The notes under the pieces are model-generated. The model made no database searches, had not been told where the DNA came from, and worked only from the letters and a program-made list of their open reading frames with translations. DNA of 64,000 nucleotides, from NCBI RefSeq assembly GCF_030124175.1, contig NZ_JASKMT010000007.1:124001-188000 (forward strand). Direction: 5' to 3'. The translations under genes and the position numbers were made by a program. Positions within the stretch are counted from its first letter, which is position 1, and each line of letters begins with the position of its first letter. Below are positions 8,885 through 16,921 of the stretch, one piece after another. Source of the DNA: Streptomyces sp. 549. Its GTDB lineage: Bacteria > Actinomycetota > Actinomycetes > Streptomycetales > Streptomycetaceae.

Positions 8885-9504
8885 CGGGCCGCCCTCGCGG
8901 CCGTGCGCAGCGCCTCTGTCACGGCCGGCTTGATCGCGTGCCCGTGCGGTAGGCGCAGCGGATTGCCCGTCACCTCATCCCAAGGCGGCGTATCCCACCG
9001 AACTCCGTGGGACGGAGGTAGGGCCACCCACCCGGCGGGACCAGACCGAACCTCCACGGGCCGGTCCGGGTATGCGTCGAGCGTGCTGCTGGTACCAGGC
9101 TGCACGAGCAGGGTCGCCGTCAGGCTGGTGATGAGACACGGAACCGGTCCACGGCGTTCCAGTCGGACCATCACGGCCATACCGACCGGGCGCGGTAGCA
9201 CCAACGCGTCGAACGCCACCGTCGGCGCGATGATCGAGGTTCCCGGTGCCTGGGCGAACTGCTCCACCAACTGGTCTGCCCTGGCAGGCACGACCCAACT
9301 GGTCAACGGGTGCGCGCCCGGAGTCGGGCAAGGTCCGGCAGGCGGGGCGTCCGCGCAGGTGCAGCCGCCACGCGGCCGATGGCGGTGACCTGGCGCCACC
9401 GGCCATCTGAGACGCCTGTCGTAAGCTGCGGCGTAGGCGGCCGGATCTCCAGCAGGCAACACGGCCGCACCGCCCTCTGTGATCGTCTGTGTTCTCAGCG
9501 TCAT
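8881..9504 (-). CDS. Bifunctional primase/polymerase N-terminal-like protein
   Basis: A 207-aa protein resembling the short prim-pol-like proteins of Streptomyces accessory regions. The segment RPRGGCTCADAPPAGPCPTPGAHPLTSW carries the Cys-x-Cys and PGKHP-like feature of prim-pol N-terminal domains in split form (GCTCADA and CPTPGAHP), and TLDAYPDRPVEVRSG follows. Full prim-pol proteins are much longer and have helicase domains, so this may be a degenerate or regulatory derivative. It is the first gene of the coupled triplet and lies 60 bp downstream of the XRE gene on the same strand. Confidence 0.6.
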   Translation of the reverse strand: MTLRTQTITEGGAAVLPAGDPAAYAAAYDRRLRWPVAPGHRHRPRGGCTCADAPPAGPCPTPGAHPLTSWVVPARADQLVEQFAQAPGTSIIAPTVAFDALVLPRPVGMAVMVRLERRGPVPCLITSLTATLLVQPGTSSTLDAYPDRPVEVRSGPAGWVALPPSHGVRWDTPPWDEVTGNPLRLPHGHAIKPAVTEALRTAARAAR

Positions 9505-9563
9505 GATGAGGTGAGCGTGGCCTACGTGCGGTCGTGCGACCCCCAGAATTCCTGGGGGCAGTC

Positions 9564-10808
9564 TCAGCGCAGCAGTTCCATGCGCCTGACCAGGGACGAC
9601 AGTGCAGACGCCTGCGACGGAACGCCTTCCCGGACGAGTTCGGAGACGAGCGCACGAGCCATCGGGTCCGCGTGGACGTAGTACGGCGCACCAGCCGCAG
9701 CGGCCCGCAACGTCGTCACCGCGGCCGGGGCCTTCCCCAACTTCTTCAGAGCCCGCGCCCGGTCGATCTGGTAGTGCGTCCGACGTTCCCTCGAGGGCAC
9801 TTCCTCCACGGCGGCGTTCGTGACCCGCTTCAGTCCGGTGTCCGGCTGCTCCACCTCCACACCGACCTCAGCGGCGTGCACCGCGACAGTCCCGCGCCCG
9901 AACACGGTCTGCTGCTCTAGATCGTGCCACTTCGGGCCGAGCCGGTCGGCGTCCTCCAAGGCTCCGTCGATGCGTGCCCAGGCCTCGACTGCCTGGTGGC
10001 CGCGCGCCGCAGCGATCGCGGCCCGGAGCATGAGCGCGCCACGCAGCGAGAGCACCTTCGAGTTCGGAGCCCGGCCGCTCGCAAGCGGTTCCAGATCGGC
10101 CAGCGCAGCGTCGGCTACCGCGAGTGCCTCCGGCAGACTCGCCTGGTGCAGGAGTGCGCCGCAGCGGTCCCACGCCACCCCGGCCTTCACCACCGGATCG
10201 TCCAGCTCCGTCGCCGCACCGGCAGCGACTTCCGCCGCGACCCAGGCCAGATCGGGGTATCCAAGCTGGTTGAGGCACATTCGGGCCGTCCGGGCCGCGT
10301 CTACAAGCAACCTCAGGGTCTCGTGCCGTGCCGGGCCCTCGGTCACCAACAGTGTGCTGTTGAGGTCCTCCACCAGGGGTGGCAGCAGCGCGGCGACCTT
10401 CGGTAGGTTTGCTGCCTGTCGGGCCCGGTTGGCTTCCGCAGCCCGTGCTGCGAGCGACCGTGCGTCTGTCACAACTGCTTGAGGGCTCAGTCCCGGATGC
10501 CCGGACAGGATCAGTCCAGACCGGCGGAGTCCGGCCCGTAGCGCCGGAATGTAGGTGTGGGCGTGAGGGCCTGCCTGGTCACGCAGGCGGTAGGGCTGGC
10601 CGAGCAGCCAGACCACGTCCACGTCGGTCACCTCGGCCACTGCGGTGATCAGGCTGTAGCGGTCCAGCGCCAGGCGGCCGGCCTCGACGTCCTGCACCCA
10701 GTGCTCGGACCGGCCGAGCAAGCCGGCCATCTCCGTCTGGGTAAGGCCCGCTGCGTTTCGCGCGATGCGCACCCGCGCGCCGATGTGCTCGTCATTGCCC
10801 CGAGGCAT
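9564..10808 (-). CDS. XRE-type HTH regulator with TPR-like C-terminal region
   Basis: A 414-aa protein. Residues 8-62 are a helix-turn-helix of the XRE type (LTQTEMAGLLGRSEHWVQDVE, then a second helix and VVWLLGQPYRL). Residues about 100-410 are Ala/Leu-rich helical repeats, TPR-like, as in many Streptomyces regulators of this size, which probably sense a ligand or peptide. The gene faces away from the flavoprotein pseudogene at 10906, and regulators of this kind often stand divergent to flavoprotein genes in Streptomyces. No operator is obvious in the 97-bp gap. Confidence 0.8.
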   Translation of the reverse strand: MPRGNDEHIGARVRIARNAAGLTQTEMAGLLGRSEHWVQDVEAGRLALDRYSLITAVAEVTDVDVVWLLGQPYRLRDQAGPHAHTYIPALRAGLRRSGLILSGHPGLSPQAVVTDARSLAARAAEANRARQAANLPKVAALLPPLVEDLNSTLLVTEGPARHETLRLLVDAARTARMCLNQLGYPDLAWVAAEVAAGAATELDDPVVKAGVAWDRCGALLHQASLPEALAVADAALADLEPLASGRAPNSKVLSLRGALMLRAAIAAARGHQAVEAWARIDGALEDADRLGPKWHDLEQQTVFGRGTVAVHAAEVGVEVEQPDTGLKRVTNAAVEEVPSRERRTHYQIDRARALKKLGKAPAAVTTLRAAAAGAPYYVHADPMARALVSELVREGVPSQASALSSLVRRMELLR

Positions 10809-10905
10809 GCAGAGTCTCCGTTCCGTGGTCGCACTTGGAAGGTACCGCTACCACCCCTGCCGAACCCCGGTTGAGGATGGAAGCGCGTGCGGTGAACTGG
10901 CGTCC

Positions 10906-11441
10906 ATGACTGCCGTCTTGTACCTCGTCGCCTGTGCGGCACCGCCGATCCAGTACCTCGACCGTGCGATCCGCGAGGCGCAGGCCGACGGCTGGGACGT
11001 GTGCCTTGGTCTTACCCCGACTGCCGCCGAGTGGAGCGCCGACGACCTCGACAACCTCGCCGCCCTCACCGGCCATCCCGTTCGCTCCACGAAACGCCCA
11101 CCCGGCGAGGCAACCCCCTGGCCGAAGGCGGACGTGACGGTAGTCGCGCCCGCAACGCTGAACACAATCAACGCGGTTGCTCTCGGACTGACCCCCAACT
11201 GGGCGACCGGGCACGCAGTCGACGCGGCTGGCCGTCGGTGGCCGCTGGCGATCATGCCGTGCGTGAACGCAACTACGCGTCGCACCCTCAACTTGACCGG
11301 TCAGTCCAGACGCTGCGCGACGCCGGGGTTCGTGTGCCGCTGGGCGAGCCCGACGGCTTCGTACCCAACCCCTCGGGCGAGGGCTCCCCCGAGACGTACC
11401 CGTGGCACCTGACGCTTGCCGCCGCGCGTGGCCTCGCGTAG
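10906..11441 (+). pseudogene. Frameshifted flavoprotein (CoaC-like) gene, paralogue of 12696-13232
   Basis: The reading frame from ATG 10906 (MTAVLYLVACAAPP) runs parallel to the intact paralogue at 12696 through VTVVAPATLNTINAVALGL and MPCVNATT. It then switches frame near 11272-11281: after ACTACG the sequence CG-TCG-CAC continues as SHPQLDRSVQTLRDAGVRVP in the -1 frame and ends, like the paralogue, in PWHLTLAAARGLA. One base is missing compared with the paralogue. So either the gene is dead or the base call is wrong. The intact product would be about 178 aa, binding FMN. Confidence 0.75.
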
Positions 11442-11566
11442 TAACACTGGACTGTCCGTCTGAGCCCACGGAGAAGTTGCCCCATGTTCGATCTGATGGG
11501 TCGGGCAGGGTGGCTCTCACCATCGCCTCGATCCGACTCTGGCTCCGCCCGTGATCTCCGCCGGAT

Positions 11567-12073
11567 CTAGTAGCCGGTTGCGCCGTCGAGCATCTCGCGC
11601 AGGATGTCCAGGTGGCCGTTGTGGCGGGCCGTCTCCTCGGTGAGGTGGTGCACGATCCAGCGCAAGTCGACGTGGACGCCGTTGCGGATGGTGCGCTGAG
11701 CCTGCTTGTCCAGGTCGCTCCCGGCGACCAGTTCGCGGTAGAGGCTGCTCTGTTCGGCGTATTCGTCGAGCAACTGCGTGAGCGGGAAGTCGACGGCAAT
11801 ACGCATCTCGCGGTCGGGGTCCTCATCCGTCATGGGGGCCCGGTCTTCCTCGCCGAGGAAGACCACTTGGAACCAGTAGTACTCGACCCAGCGGAGGTGG
11901 TTGATCACACCGCTCATGGTCATCAGCGGTGAGCCCGGCAGGAGGGCCTTGCGCGCGTTCTCCTCAGAGACGCCTTCGCATTTGGCGCGTGCGGTGCCAC
12001 GCGCGTAGTCGAGAAACGTAGTGAGCTGGGTGCGCTCGTCCCACGCGGGCGGTGTGTCATTGATTCTGGTCAT
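11567..12073 (-). CDS. DinB-family protein
   Basis: A 168-aa four-helix-bundle protein of the DinB/DUF664 type. Expected metal-ligand histidines are seen in INHLRWVEYYWF (about 63) and in IVHHLTEETARHNGHLD near the C-terminus. The group includes mycothiol- or bacillithiol-dependent transferases, but the substrate cannot be read from sequence. The start MTRINDTPP at 12073 is taken rather than an ATG four codons upstream, in line with usual family length. It stands alone between the frameshifted flavoprotein and a VOC gene. Confidence 0.85.
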   Translation of the reverse strand: MTRINDTPPAWDERTQLTTFLDYARGTARAKCEGVSEENARKALLPGSPLMTMSGVINHLRWVEYYWFQVVFLGEEDRAPMTDEDPDREMRIAVDFPLTQLLDEYAEQSSLYRELVAGSDLDKQAQRTIRNGVHVDLRWIVHHLTEETARHNGHLDILREMLDGATGY

Positions 12074-12254
12074 CGCGCGAAGCATCCCCGATCACCACGA
12101 CTCGTGTCGAGGCATTTCGCGGAGGGCCACTGCCCCACCCACCGTCGGCCGCCCGACATGATCCGCCGGACAGGCCATAGGGACGTTGGACTGGGTCGAG
12201 GCGGCCTGGCGTGCTGCGGGTGGACTCGTGGGGTGACTTCGTACACTGGCGGTC

Positions 12255-12638
12255 ATGGCATGCCGCATCAGTGAGCTGGTCATCGACTGCGCCGACCCCG
12301 ACCGGCTTGCCGGGTTCTGGAGTGAGGTGCTCGGCTACGTCGAACTCGACCGGGAGGACGACAGAAGCATCGAGATCGGGCCTCCCGCCGTCGGTTTCGG
12401 CGGACTTCAGCCGACCCTCATCCTCAGCCCCAGCAGCGACCCGCGTGCCGGGAAGCTGCGGCTGCACATCGACGTCAACGCCACCGACCGCGACCAGGAC
12501 GCCGAGCTGGCGCGGTTGCTGGCGCTCGGCGCCAGGCCCGTCGACGTCGGGCAGACCGGTACGGAGAGCTGGCACGTGCTGGCCGACCCCGAGGGCAACG
12601 AGTTCTGCCTCCTGCGCGCCCGTCTCCGGCCCCTCTGA
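12255..12638 (+). CDS. VOC (glyoxalase/bleomycin-resistance) family protein
   Basis: A 127-aa single-domain VOC protein: beta-alpha-beta-beta-beta units start at ISELVIDCADPDRLAGFW and LRLHIDVNATD, and the end motif VLADPEGNEFCLL is typical. Such proteins use a bound metal for isomerisation, dioxygenation or antibiotic sequestration; no substrate is evident. It is followed 57 bp downstream by the intact flavoprotein gene in the same direction, possibly one transcript. A second VOC protein (20982-21353) in this window has the same length and C-terminal motif. Confidence 0.85.
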   Translation: MACRISELVIDCADPDRLAGFWSEVLGYVELDREDDRSIEIGPPAVGFGGLQPTLILSPSSDPRAGKLRLHIDVNATDRDQDAELARLLALGARPVDVGQTGTESWHVLADPEGNEFCLLRARLRPL

Positions 12639-12695
12639 CCACAAGCACGCCCCGACCACCGCACAGGAACGGGCGGACTGTGATCGACTGGGGCC

Positions 12696-13232
12696 ATGGC
12701 GCAGCGAGTTCTCTACCTGCTGGGATGTGCGGCACCGCCCGTGTGCGACCTCGACCGGCCCGTCCGGGAGGCGCAGGCGGCGGGCTGGGAGGTGTGCGTG
12801 GGGCTGACGCCGACCGCCGCCGAGTGGCTGGGCGACCGGGTACGGGCGCTGGAGGAGCTGACCGGGCGGCCGTTGCGCATCGCCAAGCGCCGCCTGGGCG
12901 AGACGTCCCCCTGGCCGCCCGCCACCCTGTCGGTGATCGCGCCGGCCACCCTCAACACCGTCAACTCGATCGCACTCGGGCTCACTCCGACCTGGCTGGC
13001 CGGTCACGGTGTGGAGGCCGTCGGGAAGCGGTCACCGCTGGTGATCGTGCCGTGCGTGAACTCCTCCGACACGACGCACCCGCAGTTCGAGCGGTCGGTG
13101 GCGGTGCTGCGGGGCGCCGGGGTGCGCGTGCTGCACGGGGAGCCGGACGGGAACGAGCCGCACCCCCCGGGTGAGGGCCGCCCCGAGCAGTTCCCCTGGC
13201 GGCTGGTGCTGGACGCGGTCCGCACGGCGTAG
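12696..13232 (+). CDS. Flavoprotein (phosphopantothenoylcysteine decarboxylase-like)
   Basis: A 178-aa FMN-binding flavoprotein of the HFCD/CoaC type. LGLTPTAAEWL, followed by APATLNTVNSIALGL (the PASANT-like motif) and the VPCVNS stretch, match the flavin site of lone Streptomyces members. Family members decarboxylate cysteine-containing substrates, but lone proteins of this kind have no proven role. This is the intact copy of the pseudogene 10906-11441, about 60 percent identical by eye. In Streptomyces such genes commonly neighbour XRE regulators, as here. Confidence 0.82.
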   Translation: MAQRVLYLLGCAAPPVCDLDRPVREAQAAGWEVCVGLTPTAAEWLGDRVRALEELTGRPLRIAKRRLGETSPWPPATLSVIAPATLNTVNSIALGLTPTWLAGHGVEAVGKRSPLVIVPCVNSSDTTHPQFERSVAVLRGAGVRVLHGEPDGNEPHPPGEGRPEQFPWRLVLDAVRTA

Positions 13233-13283
13233 GCGGCGGTAGCAGGCAGCGGCGGCAGCTGGAAGCCCCGTCGCCGTGACCGG

Positions 13284-14168
13284 TCAGTCCGGCGCCGCCA
13301 GCAGGGTGTGTACGGAGGCGGTCATGGCGGCGACGAACGTGTCCCGGACGTCTGCGGGCAGCGCGTCCAGGGACAGGTAGGGGTTGAGGTCCTCCAACTC
13401 GACCAGCAGCAGCTCACCCTCACGGGTACGGCAGGCGTCGACGCGCTGGATGCCGTGGTCGACGGTGTTCCAGTCGACGAAGCGCTGGGCGAATCGCAGG
13501 TCCTGCTCGGTCGGCGTGTACGGCACCAGCTCCCAGCGGGCCTCGGGCTCGGGCGCGTGCAGGGCGTACTGGAAGGCGCGGTCGACGAAGAAGAACGACA
13601 CCTCGTACCGGAAGTCGATCCGCGGCTGGGCCAGCATGCTCCGGTCGGTGGGGAGGGCGGCCAGCCGGTCGGCGGCGACGAACTCCATGCCGTGCGAGTC
13701 GGCGCCCAGCTTGGGCTTCAGCACGAAGCCGTCCGACCGGTCCGGCGTGTGTGACGTGTCCACCCCGTCCGGCCCACTGCTTCGGAGCAGCCTGCCGGTG
13801 TCGGCCGGGTGGTCGACGGTGGGGATGACGGGGAGTCCCGCGGCCCAGAGGTCCACCAGGTACTGCTTGCCGAGCATGTCGGCCCGGCCGGTCAGCTGGT
13901 TGAACACCCGGGTGCCCCGGTGCAGCGCCCGCTCGCGGAACTCCTCGTACGCGGCCCGGTAGTGCAGTACGGGGCCGCTGTTGCGGACCACCACCGCGTC
14001 GAATGCGTCCATCAGCGCCACCGCGTCCAGCGGATGGCACAGCGCGAGGTCGAAGCTCTCCCGCAAGCGGGCGCTGAGCGCGATGTCCTCGTCGCAGTAG
14101 CGGCGTCCCCGCGCCGGATAGGCGAGATCGGTGACGTAGAGGACGCGGGGCTTGGCGGCGGACGGCAT
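13284..14168 (-). CDS. ATP-grasp domain protein
   Basis: A 294-aa protein with an ATP-grasp fold in the second half: FVLKPKLGADSHGMEFV is the lysine/glycine-loop region, and LLVELEDLNPYLSLD supplies the metal-binding Glu/Asn of the C-terminal lobe. The N-terminal third (RVLYVTDLAYPARGRRYCDEDI) is a Rossmann-like pre-domain. Enzymes of this superfamily join a carboxylate to an amine or thiol using ATP; the substrates here are unknown. ATG 14168 is preceded by AGGAG at 6 bp; an ATG further upstream is less good. It is a single gene convergent with the flavoprotein gene. Confidence 0.78.
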   Translation of the reverse strand: MPSAAKPRVLYVTDLAYPARGRRYCDEDIALSARLRESFDLALCHPLDAVALMDAFDAVVVRNSGPVLHYRAAYEEFRERALHRGTRVFNQLTGRADMLGKQYLVDLWAAGLPVIPTVDHPADTGRLLRSSGPDGVDTSHTPDRSDGFVLKPKLGADSHGMEFVAADRLAALPTDRSMLAQPRIDFRYEVSFFFVDRAFQYALHAPEPEARWELVPYTPTEQDLRFAQRFVDWNTVDHGIQRVDACRTREGELLLVELEDLNPYLSLDALPADVRDTFVAAMTASVHTLLAAPD

Positions 14169-14344
14169 GCTGCTCCTGGTGGTTCGGCCGGTTCCCAACC
14201 TATCCGCCACTTCGACCGGGCTCCGGAATCGGGTCGCCGGATGGCCGAGGATCGCCCGGACCGGTCGGTGACGGTCGGTGAAGCGCCGTATGATCCCGTG
14301 CAGTTGGGGATTGACCGGGGCGGCGGAGGACGGGTACAGACACG

Positions 14345-15193
14345 ATGGCCGACCGCGTCGGGGTGCCGTTCCGCCGTGTCCTGGCGGAACGCGCGGACCG
14401 CCTCACCTCAGCCCGCTGGTTCTCCGCGGTGGTGCTCGCGACGATCCTCGGCAACGCCGTGACCCTCGGCGTCGAGACGTACGCGGGCCTCGCCCAGCGC
14501 TGGCACGGCCCGCTGACGACGCTGGAGAACCTGTTCATGGCGGCGTTCGCGCTGGAGGTGGCGCTGCGTGCCGCGGCCCACGCGGACCGGCCGCGGGACT
14601 TCTTCCGCGAGCCGTGGAACGTCTTCGACCTGACCGTGCTGCTCGTCGCCCAGATCCCGGCTGTCCAGAGCAACGCCACGGTGCTGCGCCTGCTGCGGCT
14701 GGCCCGGATCATCCGGGCTGCCCGCATGCTGCCGCAGCTGCGGGTGCTGATGCTCGCGGTCGGCAAGAGCCTGCCCGGGACGCTGAGCTTCCTGCTGGTG
14801 GGCGCCCTGCTGCTGTACCTGTACGCGGTGCTGGGCTGGATCTGCTTCGCCGAGGACGACCCGGAGCGCTACGGCTCCTTGGGCCGGGCCGTGCTGACGC
14901 TGCTGCTCCTGATGACGCTGGACGGCCTTGGGCTGGCCGTGCACGACGGGTTGGCCATCTCCCGGTGGACGCTGCTCTACTACGGCTCGTACGTGCTGCT
15001 GGCCTCGTTCGTTCTGGTCAACCTGCTGATCGGCGTGGTGATCAACTCCCTGGAGGAGGCACGGGCCACCGAGCGGGAGGAACGCAGGCTGCCCTCCGGG
15101 GCGTCCGGTGCCGCCGATGACGAGCAACTGCGGGCCCGGATCGCGGAGGCCCGGCGTGCCCTGGACGAGCTGGAGGCCGGGCTGCGCCGCTGA
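14345..15193 (+). CDS. Single-domain voltage-gated-type ion channel
   Basis: A 282-aa member of the ion transporter family with six predicted membrane helices. S4 is clear: LRLLRLARIIRAARMLPQLR carries arginines at three-residue spacing. S5 (TLSFLLVGALLLYLYAVLGW), a pore turn and S6 (ASFVLVNLLIGVVINSLEEA) follow. The C-terminal 40 residues form a charged coiled coil (ARIAEARRALDELEAGL), the usual tetramer clamp. The filter region reads MTLDGLGLAV, where characterised bacterial sodium channels have TLESW, so ion selectivity is uncertain. Single gene, start codon ATG. Confidence 0.85.
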   Translation: MADRVGVPFRRVLAERADRLTSARWFSAVVLATILGNAVTLGVETYAGLAQRWHGPLTTLENLFMAAFALEVALRAAAHADRPRDFFREPWNVFDLTVLLVAQIPAVQSNATVLRLLRLARIIRAARMLPQLRVLMLAVGKSLPGTLSFLLVGALLLYLYAVLGWICFAEDDPERYGSLGRAVLTLLLLMTLDGLGLAVHDGLAISRWTLLYYGSYVLLASFVLVNLLIGVVINSLEEARATEREERRLPSGASGAADDEQLRARIAEARRALDELEAGLRR

Positions 15194-15269
15194 ACGCCCG
15201 GCCGGGACGGCCGCGGACGGTCGCAGGCGGTCCGGGAGGGTGGTCGGCGGCGGTCAGGGACGTCCGGGC

Positions 15270-15908
15270 TCAGGCCGTCGCGGCGGTGGGCCGACGGTGC
15301 AGGAGGTACCCGGCCAGGGTGCCCGCGGTGAACAGTGCCAGCACCGACAGCGCGGTGGTGCCCCAGCTGACGCCGAACAGCTGCCCGCCGAAGTAGCCCA
15401 GCGACACGCTGTACAGGGCCCACGCCAGACCGGCGACCGCGGACCAGGTGGCGAAGTCCGCCGGGTGGCGGCGGGCCGCACCCGCGGTGAGGCTCATCAC
15501 CGAGCGTCCGGCGGGGGCGAAGCGCGCCAGCACCATCAACGAGCCGCCGCCGCGCAGAAGGACGGTTTCCAGCCGGTCCTGCGCGCCGGCGATCCGGCGG
15601 GACCGGGACAGCAGCCGGTTCAGGCGGGGCCCGCCGTAGCGGGCGAGGTGGAACGCGGCGAGGTCGCCGAGCACCGAGGCCGTGGCGGCGCACAGCACGA
15701 GCAGGAACATCTCCGGCAGGTGCGCCCCCGTGGTCGGCGGGGCGGCCACGCCCGCCAGGTCGGCCGCCGTGCCGGCCGCCGCGGTGGCGGCGGCGATGAC
15801 CAGCACACCGCTGGGCAGCAGCGGCAGGAAGACGTCGAGCAGCACCGACAGGGCGATGAGGACGTAGATCCACGGCGCGTAGACCAGCGTCCCCAGCGTT
15901 TCCAGCAC
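15270..15908 (-). CDS. DedA/VTT-family membrane protein
   Basis: A 212-aa DedA-type protein. N-terminal membrane helix with the re-entrant PLLPSGVLVIAA motif, then VLGDLAAFHLARYGG, and the signature FAPAGRSVMSLTAGAARR (the F-x-R-x-x-P/R-x-x-x-x-x-x-G motif), followed by two C-terminal helices. DedA proteins include polyprenyl-phosphate and phospholipid flippases needed for envelope stability. A Pro/Thr loop near residue 60 is unusual but not disabling. Single gene, divergent from the SOD gene. Confidence 0.87.
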   Translation of the reverse strand: MLETLGTLVYAPWIYVLIALSVLLDVFLPLLPSGVLVIAAATAAAGTAADLAGVAAPPTTGAHLPEMFLLVLCAATASVLGDLAAFHLARYGGPRLNRLLSRSRRIAGAQDRLETVLLRGGGSLMVLARFAPAGRSVMSLTAGAARRHPADFATWSAVAGLAWALYSVSLGYFGGQLFGVSWGTTALSVLALFTAGTLAGYLLHRRPTAATA

Positions 15909-16027
15909 CTTGACCCCCGGTGGCTCCCGGCCCGGTGCCTGCGGCCCGGCTTACCGCCGTACAGCGTACGCCGGGGTCACTCGGAGGGCTTTGTGGGGGC
16001 CGGGTGGCGCGAATTCGGCTACCGGAA

Positions 16028-16042
16028 GCGCAAGAGTTGCGC
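16028..16042. promoter_or_regulatory. 15-bp palindrome between divergent genes (possible operator)
   Basis: GCGCAAGAGTTGCGC is a perfect inverted repeat (6-bp arms, 3-bp centre) in the 279-bp gap between the DedA gene (minus) and the SOD gene (plus). It might be a regulator site; the regulator is unknown and the length is modest for GC-rich DNA. Confidence 0.3.
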
Positions 16043-16187
16043 CTGAACGGCCCAGTGGCGGCGCGGGGATGTCACCGAGGTGACAGTTCCGCGGGCGCGG
16101 TCCCGACCGGCGACGCGGGCCGGTGCGTGCGGCTCGGCGCACCCGCACCACTGAAGGGCTTCTGTACCACTGAGCGGGAGGCACAAC

Positions 16188-16781
16188 GTGACGGCAGGCA
16201 GGACAGCAGCGGTGGCGGCGGCAGTCGTACTGATGGCGGCGCTGCCGGCGGCGGCGGCCCAGGCGGACACCGGCGACCGGTGGATGCGGACCACGGCGTC
16301 GTTCGGCACGCCGGGGGAGTTCCTCGCCCCCGACGCCGTGACCCATGACGAGGGCGTGGTCCCGGCGGGTGCCCGGATCACGGTGGCGCAGCGGGTGAAG
16401 GACGGCCGGACGGCGGTGGAGCTGTCGGTGCGCGGCATCCAGCCGGACCGGGCCTACGGAGCCCATGTGCACACCGGTACCTGCGGTGTAGCGCCCGAGG
16501 CGTCCGGTCCGCACTACCAGCACCGCATCGACCCCGTGCAGCCGTCCGTCGACCCGGCCTACGCCAACCCGCGCAACGAGGCCTGGTTGGACTTCCGCAC
16601 CGGCCCCGACGGCAGCGGCGGGGCCGTCGCCGAGCAGAAGTGGTCCTTCCGCGCAGGGGAGGCCCGCTCGGTGGTGATCCACGAGCACACCACGCTCACC
16701 GGCAAGGGCGAGGCGGGCCAGGCCGGCCGACGGCTGGCGTGCTTCACGGTGCCGTTCGTGCCGGTGGCCGCCGGCAAGTGA
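16188..16781 (+). CDS. Secreted Cu/Zn superoxide-dismutase family protein
   Basis: A 197-aa exported protein: signal peptide to about residue 27 (cleavage near AAAQA-D), then a SOD_Cu fold. YGAHVHTGTCG contains two copper-binding-type histidines and the first disulfide Cys; SGPHYQHRIDP matches the zinc-loop region, and RRLACF holds the second Cys of the disulfide. Length and motifs fit extracellular actinobacterial SOD-like proteins; not all of these are proven enzymes. GTG start at 16188 with GGGAGG about 8 bp upstream. Confidence 0.82.
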   Translation: MTAGRTAAVAAAVVLMAALPAAAAQADTGDRWMRTTASFGTPGEFLAPDAVTHDEGVVPAGARITVAQRVKDGRTAVELSVRGIQPDRAYGAHVHTGTCGVAPEASGPHYQHRIDPVQPSVDPAYANPRNEAWLDFRTGPDGSGGAVAEQKWSFRAGEARSVVIHEHTTLTGKGEAGQAGRRLACFTVPFVPVAAGK

Positions 16782-16921
16782 CGCGGGGCGGTCTGCTGCC
16801 GTGCCGTGCCGGTTCGGCGACGGGGCCGGGCGGGCGCCGGACAGTGCCCACCCGGCGCCCACCCGGCGCCCGCCCGGTACCTGCCCCGCCCCCGCCCCGG
16901 GCCGGACGCCGCCGCCCGTGG

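Noticed and set aside
16848..16880. Three CACCCGGCGC direct repeats
   Set aside because: Too short to be meaningful in 75 percent GC DNA; a chance repeat in a convergent gap is likely.
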